Below are positions 1 to 7,431 of a stretch of 64,000 nucleotides of DNA, in pieces. Every line of letters starts with the position of its first letter. The stretch's first letter is position 1. The position numbers and the translations under genes are program-made. The DNA is from Hyphomicrobiales bacterium (GTDB taxonomy: Bacteria > Pseudomonadota > Alphaproteobacteria > Rhizobiales > Rhizobiaceae): NCBI GenBank assembly GCA_900469475.1, contig UBXG01000022.1, positions 1-64,000 on the forward strand. Direction: 5' to 3'. A model generated the notes under the pieces. It saw nothing but the letters and a program-made list of their open reading frames with translations. It made no database searches and had not been told where the DNA came from.

Positions 1-1
1 A

Positions 2-91
2 AACCTGATCGAGTTCGCCAAGAACCGGGTCTCCAGTAAAGTGGCTGATCTGTCAACGTTTCAGCAAAATCACGCTCAAGCTAAAAAGTGA
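2..91 (+). CDS. C-terminal end of an unidentified protein (5' truncated by window)
   Basis: An open frame runs from the first bases to a TGA at 89-91 and gives 29 residues beginning NLIEFAKNRVSS and ending in lysine-rich QAKK. A phasin-like tail is possible from the helical, polar composition, but the fragment is too short to assign. The 196 bases that follow hold only a recombinase fossil on the other strand. Confidence 0.35.
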   Translation, partial: NLIEFAKNRVSSKVADLSTFQQNHAQAKK

Positions 92-143
92 GCCCCGCGT
101 TATCCAAGTGTCTCACGCGACTAACATGGAGTTCCTCGCGAGA

Positions 144-284
144 TCACCGCGCTATAATCGACTTCCATATGTCCCCGAACCTTTCAACCTGACGGGCGAC
201 TTCCGCTCGAGGTTCGCCTTTAGGATTGACAAACCGATAAAGCGTCTTGCGCGTGGTGCCGAGTTCGGCGCAGAGACCTGCCTC
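144..284 (-). pseudogene. Serine recombinase (resolvase) C-terminal HTH remnant
   Basis: The minus strand encodes a 46-residue open stretch containing CAELGTTRKTLYRFV, which matches the helix-turn-helix tail of Tn3/Hin-type resolvases, where a CxELGVxRxTLYR pattern is common. No start codon or catalytic serine domain precedes it: an in-frame stop lies just upstream and the ArsR gene begins four bases away. I read it as the surviving 3' end of a transposon resolvase, which supports a mobile-element history for this edge of the window. Confidence 0.45.
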
Positions 285-287
285 ATA

Positions 288-569
288 TCATTCGGCGACC
301 AAATTGAGCACACGGAGGACGGCGCGCACCAAGGAATGGTCGCACGAGTAGAAGATGAAATTGGCGTCCCGACGCGTATTAACGATTTTTAGGTCGCGTA
401 GCTGCTGTAGATGCCGTGATAGCGCTGACTGCCTGACCCCGATCTTATCGGCAAGGTCCATGACACTCCACTCGTGCTCCAGCAACAATACCAGCACCTG
501 AAGCCGGATCGGGCTGGCCAGCGCGCCCAGAAGCTCAGCTTCGGTTTCGAATGCATACTGGGTTTCCAC
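288..569 (-). CDS. ArsR/SmtB-family transcriptional regulator
   Basis: This is a small winged-helix repressor of 93 residues when started at the GTG at 569, which has GAGGAG six bases upstream; the frame stays open to 641 but that start has no ribosome site and makes the protein longer than usual. The core reads ALASPIRLQVLVLL, then the recognition helix RQSALSRHLQQLRD and the wing TRRDANFIFYSC, all typical of ArsR proteins. One cysteine (YSCDHS) lies after the wing, but there is no CxC metal site in the recognition helix, so a metal ligand set is not obvious and redox or other sensing is possible. It most resembles NolR-like rhizobial regulators. A long palindrome upstream is a candidate operator for autoregulation. 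Confidence 0.85.
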   Translation of the reverse strand: METQYAFETEAELLGALASPIRLQVLVLLLEHEWSVMDLADKIGVRQSALSRHLQQLRDLKIVNTRRDANFIFYSCDHSLVRAVLRVLNLVAE

Positions 570-686
570 GATTGTCTCCTCGAATGATCTCACATGTCGG
601 CCGCGATCGGGGCCGGTGAGCTGGCGACCCGTTATCCGCACCTAAGATTCCATGCGCAAGATAAAATGAGATCCACATATCGGCGC

Positions 687-716
687 ATATACGGATGTAT
701 TAATACACTCGTATAC
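687..716. promoter_or_regulatory. 30-bp near-perfect palindrome upstream of arsR-like gene
   Basis: The two halves are complementary at 13 of 15 positions around a central TTAA, with the inner core TGTATTAATACA perfect. It sits about 120 bases upstream of the preferred ArsR start. Its length and AT-rich symmetry suit a dimeric winged-helix repressor, so I infer an operator for the neighbouring ArsR protein. Confidence 0.5.
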
Positions 717-829
717 GTCACTGTGCGTGACAAGAGAAGGTCTGCGGCACTTCCCGCCACCGGTCTTCCCGGCCATCATCGTGTCAGCCAGGATTGCCAA
801 CGGCTTTCGATACGAATGGACCATTTGCG

Positions 830-905
830 GTGGATCGATTTTGATTGGTGTCGATAACGGCGGTGAATTCATCTCGAAAGACCTACGAGTGATGGGCCAT
901 GCATC
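830..905 (+). pseudogene. IS3-type transposase (integrase core) fragment
   Basis: In one frame the sequence reads VDNGGEFISKDL, which matches the second catalytic block of IS3-family DDE transposases, usually VDNGxEFxSxxLD. Nothing before or after continues the family, and flanking frames are unrelated, so only a scrap of transposase is left. The match rests on about a dozen residues. Confidence 0.4.
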
Positions 906-1002
906 TCAGCCAAGTCCTCGATGGCGACACCAACCACCGTCCGCGTGTCGTCAACATGAATATCTGATCGCAGCGATGATCGTCCGTCCGAGGACAACAA
1001 TG

Positions 1003-1242
1003 CTACGCGTTCCAGCCTTCATGATGTTTGTTGATAAAAACGATTCCTGCATGCCTTCGGCGTGGTTTGAGAGCGTTTCCATGCAGCAGCTCCTGCAGAT
1101 TCATCAGATCAACCATGTAGTTCGCCTCCTCATCGGTCAGGCAATCGGCGGCAAATCCGTCGACGACGGTGGCCCGCACTGTGCGCAGGTCAATCACCGA
1201 CCAATAGCTATTCCAATAATTTTTCCTAAGGCAGTACCTCAT
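1003..1242 (-). CDS. Small hypothetical protein
   Basis: A 79-residue frame starts at ATG 1242; a second ATG lies nine bases upstream. It contains the compact segment WSVIDLRTVRATVVDGF followed by an acidic TDEEANYMVDLMN helix, a layout seen in small rhizobial proteins of unknown function. The ribosome site is weak, and no partner gene is adjacent. It may be real or a decayed gene; I cannot assign a function. Confidence 0.3.
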   Translation of the reverse strand: MRYCLRKNYWNSYWSVIDLRTVRATVVDGFAADCLTDEEANYMVDLMNLQELLHGNALKPRRRHAGIVFINKHHEGWNA

Positions 1243-1251
1243 GATTTCCAT

Positions 1252-1960
1252 TTTGTTATTTTAGCACTACATCCGCGTTATTTGAATAATGTATTATGTA
1301 TAATTGCTGTTTCAGAAATATCTTCCATGAAACTCGAAAGAGCAATTGGCTGATTTCCGGCGCGTCTCTTGTAGAGACCTGTATTGCGGTTGCCTCTGTC
1401 GATCCATTAACGGCGGATGGACTTCGCATGCAAACACACCATTGGAGGCCTAAAGTTGAAGACTGCTCGTATTCGTTAACCCATAGGCTGAGATACGTTA
1501 TCGAAATACTTATCGCAACGCAATTTCGAACAGAACGAAGGTTGATGATCGTTGGGCGGCCTCTAACGCGACTTAATAGTCAGCCCCATGAAATGGTACT
1601 CGTTGTCGCCTCATGGGACGAATTTTTTTTGCCCGACGGACGTTCCATGAACTCGGCGCTCGATGAACAAAGATATGTCCTGGCATCCCCCAAGCATTTA
1701 CCATGGCATTTCCTGAGCTGATCCTCAGCCGCGTCAGCAATCACCTTTTCGCGCATTTCACGCTTTCGTTGATGCCAAAGCATTCGCTATGCTGGTCGCG
1801 CCTGGACGCCCGCAGGCAACTTGACCAACGCGGTCGAACCAGGAGCATTTGTTCCCACTTTCGATGGACGCTCCCTTTGTATATTAACCGATGCTAAGAA
1901 AATCTCTCGAAATAAACAAGCTGGAGGTGTATATGGTTGCAACCTACAGCTTGTTCTTCG
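1252..1960. other. Non-coding stretch
   Basis: No frame here shows a recognisable domain, a good ribosome site or GC-rich third positions, and the open frames on the two strands overlap each other. A short hairpin, GTCTC-TTGTA-GAGAC, lies near 1364. I see nothing else. Confidence 0.5.
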
Positions 1961-2050
1961 ATGATGGAAAGCTTTCGCCTTGTAGTCGATCTTCCAGCTG
2001 TTAGTTGGCGGGTCGATTTCGATGAGGACGACAACCGAACGGGAGACTAG
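1961..2050 (+). CDS. Possible 29-residue upstream ORF before GGDEF-EAL gene
   Basis: A short frame begins with a double ATG, encodes a peptide ending VSWRVDFDEDD plus five residues, and stops five bases before the GGDEF-EAL start. A separate ATG at 1933 in another frame has a strong GGAGGTG ribosome site, and joining the two frames would give a longer acidic peptide, so this could be a frameshifted small gene. Function unknown. Confidence 0.25.
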   Translation: MMESFRLVVDLPAVSWRVDFDEDDNRTGD

Positions 2051-2055
2051 TCACT

Positions 2056-4194
2056 ATGGGGGCTTCTGACTTCAGGTTTTTTCCCGACGTCCTGGTCCTC
2101 GTCGTCACCGACGGGAATTCCCATACCTTGGCCATGACAAACAGCATGAGAGAAGCCGGCCTGTCATGCGTTTGTTTTTTGAACTTCCATACGATGGAAG
2201 AGCATGGACCCTTTCTCAAGCCGTCTATTGTTGTCGTCGACGCCGCGGTCGCCGACGCGTTTTTCGATCGCTTTTGGCGGAATGACTACATTCGCACTTT
2301 GCCGGTCATCCAAATCGTGTCGCCGGATATCAACAGCCGCACGAGCGCGCTGCACGCAGGAGCGACAGATTGCATCACTACCCCTGTGGCAACCGAGGAA
2401 TTGCTTGCGCGGCTGCGAACGCATCTCCAACTAGGGGCGACACAAAAGCAGCTCGAACGCACCAACATCCAATTTGCCACGACGCTTGATAAAATCGGGC
2501 AGGGAGTTTGCTTCTTCGATGCCGATCAGCGCCTGATCCTCTCCAATCACCGATACGCGGAGATTTATGGCATCGCGCCCGACGCGATTAGGCCCGGCAT
2601 GACCTTGAGCGAAATCGCAGAACTGCGTTATGCGGCTGGAACCGGCCCTATTGTTTCGCATCAAGGCTATCTGGATTGGTGCGATGCAATCAATTCCAAT
2701 CCCTCACCACAAAACTGGTCGGCAGAGCTTGCGTCCGGCAAGGTCATCCGGGTGCATCATGAGCGCACGCCCGATGGTGGATGGGTTTCGACCCACGAAG
2801 ATGTGACGGAGCACAGTGATGCCGAGCGCCAGATCGCCCATTTGGCATTGCACGATCCGTTGACCGATTTGCCAAATCGTGCGGCCCTTAAGCGCAAGCT
2901 TGATATGTTGCTCGATAAGCACGGCGCCGAAGGCTCGCCGTTCGCTGTGCTGTGCCTCGACCTCGATCGATTCAAGGAGGTCAATGATTTGTTCGGCCAC
3001 AATGCCGGTGACCTGCTGCTGTGCACAACCGCCAGCCGTCTACGTGCTGTGGCGGATGAAGCATTCGTTGCTCGCCTCGGCGGCGACGAATTCATGGTGC
3101 TGGCGGAACTCGATGCCAACGCTGCTTCCGCGCTGGCCGATCGGATTATCGCTTCGTTGGGTGAAGATGCCGATGTCGACGAAACCCGGATCAGCATGGG
3201 TGTGAGCATCGGCGTGGCCATGTTTCCAGCAGATGGAAACGCAGCGGCGGGTTTGATGAACAACGCCGACGCCGCTCTCTATCGTGCCAAGGCCGAAGGG
3301 CGTGGAATAGCCCGCTTTTTCGAACCGCAAATGGATCAATGGCTGCGCGAGAAGCGAGCCTTGCAGCGTGACCTCCATTCTGCAGTCTCCCAACAGCAAC
3401 TTGTGGTTTTCTACCAACCGCAAGCAGACATCGGCGGAGATATTGTTGGCTTCGAGGCTCTGTTGCGATGGTATCATCCGACACGCGGCAATATTCCGCC
3501 TTCCGTGTTTATCCCGATTGCCGAGGAGGGCAGCCTCATCATGGAACTCGGGGAATGGGTACTGCGCACAGCTTGCAGGGAGGCAGCCTCATGGCCAAGG
3601 AAGTTGCGGATCGCTGTTAACCTGTCTCCCGTCCAGTTCAAGCGCCGTGATCTTTCAGAACTCGTGCGGTCTGTGCTTGCCGAGACCGGCCTGTCGCCTG
3701 ATAGGCTCGAACTGGAAATTACCGAAGGGGTGTTGATAGATGATTTCGAGCGGGCAATGACGACGTTGAGGCAACTTAAGGCACTTGGAGTTCGCATTGC
3801 CATGGATGATTTCGGAACAGGATATTCCTCGTTGTCCTATCTCCAGTCATTTCCTTTCGACAAAATCAAGATTGATCAGTCGTTCATTCGCAAGGTCGGC
3901 CAGTCACAATCCGCCGCAATCATTCGCGCAGTGATCGGCTTGGGCCGGGGGCTGAATTTGCCGGTTATCGCTGAAGGCGTCGAATCCGAGCATCAGCTCG
4001 CCTTTCTGACGCAAGAATGCTGCGATCAGGTGCAGGGCTATCTGGTTGGACGCCCTCGACCGATCGCGGATTATGCAATGTATCTGGGCCGGGAGCAGCC
4101 GGAAACGATGGAACTCCGGCCTGCACTTATAGCTGGCAGATCACCGCAACTGCACCGCCCGCAACCTAGGGAAACTTCCTCCGAGTTTTCCTGA
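2056..4194 (+). CDS. Receiver-like/PAS/GGDEF/EAL cyclic-di-GMP protein
   Basis: This 712-residue soluble protein should make and/or break cyclic di-GMP. Residues 10-130 form a degenerate receiver-like domain, 140-252 a PAS domain ending in the THEDVTEH linker, 262-425 a GGDEF domain with intact GGDEF at 342-346, and 435-680 an EAL domain with EALLRW at 467 and DDFGTG at 584. No RxxD inhibitory site precedes GGDEF. In the receiver-like domain the aspartate at 62 is present, but the conserved lysine position is threonine (TTP, residue 109), whereas the close paralogue at 53136 keeps KP. ATG 2056 has a GGGAGA ribosome site and aligns with the paralogue start. Sensing through PAS and a non-standard receiver is inferred. 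Confidence 0.9.
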   Translation: MGASDFRFFPDVLVLVVTDGNSHTLAMTNSMREAGLSCVCFLNFHTMEEHGPFLKPSIVVVDAAVADAFFDRFWRNDYIRTLPVIQIVSPDINSRTSALHAGATDCITTPVATEELLARLRTHLQLGATQKQLERTNIQFATTLDKIGQGVCFFDADQRLILSNHRYAEIYGIAPDAIRPGMTLSEIAELRYAAGTGPIVSHQGYLDWCDAINSNPSPQNWSAELASGKVIRVHHERTPDGGWVSTHEDVTEHSDAERQIAHLALHDPLTDLPNRAALKRKLDMLLDKHGAEGSPFAVLCLDLDRFKEVNDLFGHNAGDLLLCTTASRLRAVADEAFVARLGGDEFMVLAELDANAASALADRIIASLGEDADVDETRISMGVSIGVAMFPADGNAAAGLMNNADAALYRAKAEGRGIARFFEPQMDQWLREKRALQRDLHSAVSQQQLVVFYQPQADIGGDIVGFEALLRWYHPTRGNIPPSVFIPIAEEGSLIMELGEWVLRTACREAASWPRKLRIAVNLSPVQFKRRDLSELVRSVLAETGLSPDRLELEITEGVLIDDFERAMTTLRQLKALGVRIAMDDFGTGYSSLSYLQSFPFDKIKIDQSFIRKVGQSQSAAIIRAVIGLGRGLNLPVIAEGVESEHQLAFLTQECCDQVQGYLVGRPRPIADYAMYLGREQPETMELRPALIAGRSPQLHRPQPRETSSEFS

Positions 4195-4455
4195 GTCAAC
4201 ACCGGCTCAATACCCTTAAGTTCGACTAGAGATCACATATTTCAGTGCCACGACACATCGCCTTCTGATGTCGCTTCAATCGTAGCCCACAGAACTTTCA
4301 AGGCGGATCGTGTGCGGTCAAAAAGCCAACATTGCAAGTCGCAATTCAAGATTGTCTCTTTTGACATATTCTGAGGAAAATTACTCGCGCAAGTCAATAT
4401 ATCCTTAGCATTCCGCTTTTATTCTCATGCGCTATCGATGGCGAGGTTTTAAATT

Positions 4456-5682
4456 ATGGCGAATGAACGGAATTCGACGAACGAGCGGCAGAATGGCCTC
4501 CTCGACATCGCCCTCGATAATATGCCGCACGGCTTGTGCATGTTCTCTGCCGCCAAGAAGCTCATCTTGTGCAATCTTTCCTACGCGCAAATGTACAACC
4601 TTCCCGCGGGCCTCACAGCGGTTGGGACGCCACTGGAATCCATCTTGGCCCATCGAAGCCGCCTTGGCATCGCACCGCTTCACTCCGCCACGTACTTTGA
4701 TGTCGTCGGCGAGGCGGCGCAAAAGGGCGGAAGGGCTAATCAGAACGTGGTACTTCAAGACGGTCGCGTTGTCCGGATTACGCACAGTGCCATGAAGGAT
4801 GGCGGCTACGTCGCGACCCACGAAGATATTACTGAAAGCATTCGAAACGCAGACGCCCTGCTCGCCCACAAGCAGACGCTCGAAGCGACGGTGGCGCTGA
4901 GAACGAGAGAAGTCGAAGAACAAGCGCACGAGCTTGAACGACTTTTGCAGCAAGAGCGAAACATCAATGAATTGCAGCGCCAGTTCGTCGCTCTTGCTTC
5001 GCACGAATTCAGAACCCCGCTGGCGATCATTGATGGGGCCGCGCAGCGCTTGCTACGTGCCAAAGGCGAGATTCCATCTCAATTTGTCCGCGAAAAGGCC
5101 GAACAGATACGATCGTCCGTCTTGAGGATCGTCGACCTGATGGAGAGCATACTTGCCTCCAGTCGGATGGAAAGTGGAAGCATTCAAATTCGCTCCGAGC
5201 CATGTTCTTTAAAAGCTTTGATCGAGACCTGTTGCTACCGCCAGTCGACAATCAGCAAATCCCATCGCATCCTGTTGAACATTGATCCGTTGCCCGAATA
5301 CATCGATGGCGACAAACTTGCCCTCGAGCAGCTCTTTTCCAATCTCCTGTCAAATGCCGTCAAATACTCCCCCGGTTACCCCGATATTCACGTTTCCGGG
5401 TCGCTGGAAGGCGATATGATAAGGATTGTCGTGAAGGACAACGGCGTCGGCATCGACGCAGACGATGTGCCCAGGATATTTCAGCGATATTTTCGCGCGC
5501 GAACATCGACGGGCATCCCTGGTACAGGTATCGGCTTGCATTTGGTGAAACAGATAGTCGACCTACACCACGGGCTTATCGAAATTGAAAGCCAAAAAGG
5601 CAACGGTACGTCGCTCATCGTGACGCTTCCAATTCGGCAGAAGACGCCTTTGCAATCGGCTGGGCTTACGAATGTTGCATGA
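4456..5682 (+). CDS. Cytoplasmic PAS-domain sensor histidine kinase
   Basis: This 408-residue kinase has no membrane segment. Residues 15-127 form a PAS domain of the same type as in the neighbouring GGDEF proteins (NMPHGLCMF and THEDITE). Residues 130-175 are a charged coiled coil, then a HisKA box with phospho-accepting His183 in ASHEFRTPL. The ATPase domain shows the N box (LLSNAVKYSP), G1 (DNGVGIDADD) and G2 (GTGIGLHL). The next gene, 18 bases on, is a lone receiver protein, so the two probably form a two-component pair. The input signal is unknown; nearby cyclic-di-GMP genes suggest it belongs to the same control layer. Confidence 0.92.
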   Translation: MANERNSTNERQNGLLDIALDNMPHGLCMFSAAKKLILCNLSYAQMYNLPAGLTAVGTPLESILAHRSRLGIAPLHSATYFDVVGEAAQKGGRANQNVVLQDGRVVRITHSAMKDGGYVATHEDITESIRNADALLAHKQTLEATVALRTREVEEQAHELERLLQQERNINELQRQFVALASHEFRTPLAIIDGAAQRLLRAKGEIPSQFVREKAEQIRSSVLRIVDLMESILASSRMESGSIQIRSEPCSLKALIETCCYRQSTISKSHRILLNIDPLPEYIDGDKLALEQLFSNLLSNAVKYSPGYPDIHVSGSLEGDMIRIVVKDNGVGIDADDVPRIFQRYFRARTSTGIPGTGIGLHLVKQIVDLHHGLIEIESQKGNGTSLIVTLPIRQKTPLQSAGLTNVA

Positions 5683-5700
5683 GCATCAAGGGGTAACGCG

Positions 5701-6102
5701 ATGACCACCATACTATGCATAGACGACGAAGCGGAAATCAGGGAGTTGATTGTCGAAGAACTTCAAGAAGCGGGTTTCGTGACGCTCGAGGCTTCCAACG
5801 GACGAGAAGGCCTGGAACACCTCATATCCCAGTGGCCTGATATCGTCATTTGCGACATTACAATGCCAGAGATGGACGGTCATCAACTGCTGGCGGAGAT
5901 CCAGATCAACTATCCCGAGCTTGCCAACATTCCCTTCATCTTTTTGACGGCAATGACCGACAAGCAAAATCTTATAACCGGCTTACGCGCCGGCGCGGCG
6001 GACTATTTGACCAAGCCGATTGATTTCGAGATTTTGCTGGCCAAGATCGAGGGCTGTGTCACACGACTGGAAAATGACATCCGAAGTGATCGAGCCTTTT
6101 AG
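5701..6102 (+). CDS. Single-domain response regulator (CheY-like)
   Basis: The 133-residue protein is one receiver domain with no output domain. The acidic pair is Asp8-Asp9, the phospho-acceptor is Asp52 in CDITMPEMDG, the switch residue is Thr83 in FLTAM, and the conserved lysine is Lys105 in TKPID. It follows the PAS kinase by 18 bases and is its likely substrate. With no DNA-binding or enzymatic output it probably works by protein contact or as a phosphate shuttle. The ATG carries a GGGGTAACG ribosome site. Confidence 0.92.
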   Translation: MTTILCIDDEAEIRELIVEELQEAGFVTLEASNGREGLEHLISQWPDIVICDITMPEMDGHQLLAEIQINYPELANIPFIFLTAMTDKQNLITGLRAGAADYLTKPIDFEILLAKIEGCVTRLENDIRSDRAF

Positions 6103-6357
6103 TCAAGGCTCCGAGCGCGAGCATATTAAGGCCATATCCTGTATTGAGCATCCATCGCATACGGTTGAAGCACGTCTTGGTTGGCGGAATGGAATAGTTT
6201 CGCAGCTCGCCCACACCAACGTCTTGGCGGCACATCAGGCGATGTGCCGGTCGTTGAGTTTACTTGATGTGCACTATTTGTAGCGATTGTGCTCAGGGGA
6301 GCCAGGAATATATCCGAACCGTAAGGCCGTTATTGGCGTTTCTGGGAGGCAGTTCAA

Positions 6358-6642
6358 TTGAACGAGGAAACGGCGGAGCGTGCCGCGGGAGCGCTGTCTG
6401 CGATGGCTAATCCTACTCGGCTTTCAATTCTTATGTTTTTGGCCAGCCAAGAGTCTCCTGTTAGCGCGATTGCATCGCATGTCGGGATGAGCTGTTCATC
6501 AACCTCTCAGCACTTGGCAAAATTGCGAGCGCAAGGTTTGGTGACAACTCGCAAGGCGCACCAGATGGTTTATTATTCCTGTCAGTCGGCATCCGTGCGG
6601 GCGCTGTTGGAAGTCTTGGAGGAAGTCCTTCACATGCAGTGA
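6358..6642 (+). CDS. ArsR-family regulator (NolR-like)
   Basis: This 94-residue winged-helix protein starts at a TTG with GGGAGG eight bases upstream. The fold is marked by ALSAMANPTRLSIL, the recognition helix CSSTSQHLAKLRAQGLV and the wing TTRKAHQMVYYSC. SAMANP.RL and QHLAKLRAQ resemble rhizobial NolR. Two cysteines (MSCSST and YYSCQS) sit where some ArsR proteins sense redox or sulfur species, but there is no classical metal-binding CxC. It is convergent with the IalB-like gene. Its targets are not evident from the sequence. Confidence 0.85.
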   Translation: MNEETAERAAGALSAMANPTRLSILMFLASQESPVSAIASHVGMSCSSTSQHLAKLRAQGLVTTRKAHQMVYYSCQSASVRALLEVLEEVLHMQ

Positions 6643-6842
6643 AGCACGCAAAAAAGCGCTGTCGCGCGGAAAGTCGTCAAAAAACGGCATGGATGGATAC
6701 AGGCGTTAGTTTTTCGACTGGACAGCTGCAATTTCGGTTTTGAAGCTATTGTCGCCCGCTATTGGCCCCCAGGTCACATTGTTCTGGCATGGGGGCGACA
6801 CCGCCACCCCTTCTTAACATCCTCGCCATTGTGGATCGTCGC

Positions 6843-7403
6843 TTACGAATTTCCGAGTACCGCGAGGCGGTCGAGCGCAGCCGCAAGACCTTTGAGAGAG
6901 ATCGGCAAGGCGAGCTCCTTTGTGTCCATGCCTTGCGCTTTTACCTTGAGCGCGGCACTGGTTTTCAGGGCGATGACCGCTTTTGCGTCGAAGTTGAGAG
7001 GAACGAGGCAGCCGCCAGGCAGGCAGGTCGAAAACCGTAGCGGTTTCTGCGGTGCGGCGTCGTCGATCTGAAGAACGACGCCCGCCTCAAGGGCGAGCCC
7101 GAACGGAAGGACAAGATTTCCGGCGAGCGTTCCATCACCGTTTCTGCGTAGTTCAATGGCCATTACCCGCTGCCCGTTCTGCTGCGTCTGCTGCTGGGAA
7201 ACGGTGCAAACGATCTGCGGCACGCCCTGGCAAGCGAGACTCCAATCCTGGTATGTCTCCTGCAGGGATGAAGCGCCGTTCGGCAGCTTGTAGGCACCGT
7301 CCTGCGCAGATGCGGAACCTGCCAGGGCAAGGAGCGCTACCGCTGCCGAAGAGAGTGTGGAGTAAAAGAGACCTGCCACTGTCAAAACCTTTCGATGTTG
7401 CAT
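6843..7403 (-). CDS. Invasion-associated locus B (IalB) family protein
   Basis: The 186-residue product has a signal peptide (hydrophobic ALLALAG, cleavage after ASA near residue 33) and the IalB layout: a W-containing strand with CQG, a second cysteine in IVCTVSQQQ, a LPFGLALEAGV strand, and the paired cysteines STCLPGGCLVPL. IalB-family proteins are periplasmic or outer-membrane-associated proteins of alphaproteobacteria, first named in Bartonella. It lies 28 bases downstream of the giant autotransporter on the same strand and is probably co-transcribed with it, so a role in surface biogenesis or host contact is plausible. No clear ribosome site precedes the ATG. Confidence 0.85.
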   Translation of the reverse strand: MQHRKVLTVAGLFYSTLSSAAVALLALAGSASAQDGAYKLPNGASSLQETYQDWSLACQGVPQIVCTVSQQQTQQNGQRVMAIELRRNGDGTLAGNLVLPFGLALEAGVVLQIDDAAPQKPLRFSTCLPGGCLVPLNFDAKAVIALKTSAALKVKAQGMDTKELALPISLKGLAAALDRLAVLGNS

Positions 7404-7431
7404 TCAGATTTGGAGGACCGAAGATGTTGCC

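Noticed and set aside
594..1353. Open frame of 208 codons on the plus strand
   Set aside because: Only a dozen residues match a transposase; the rest has no family resemblance or codon bias, so I list just the fragment.
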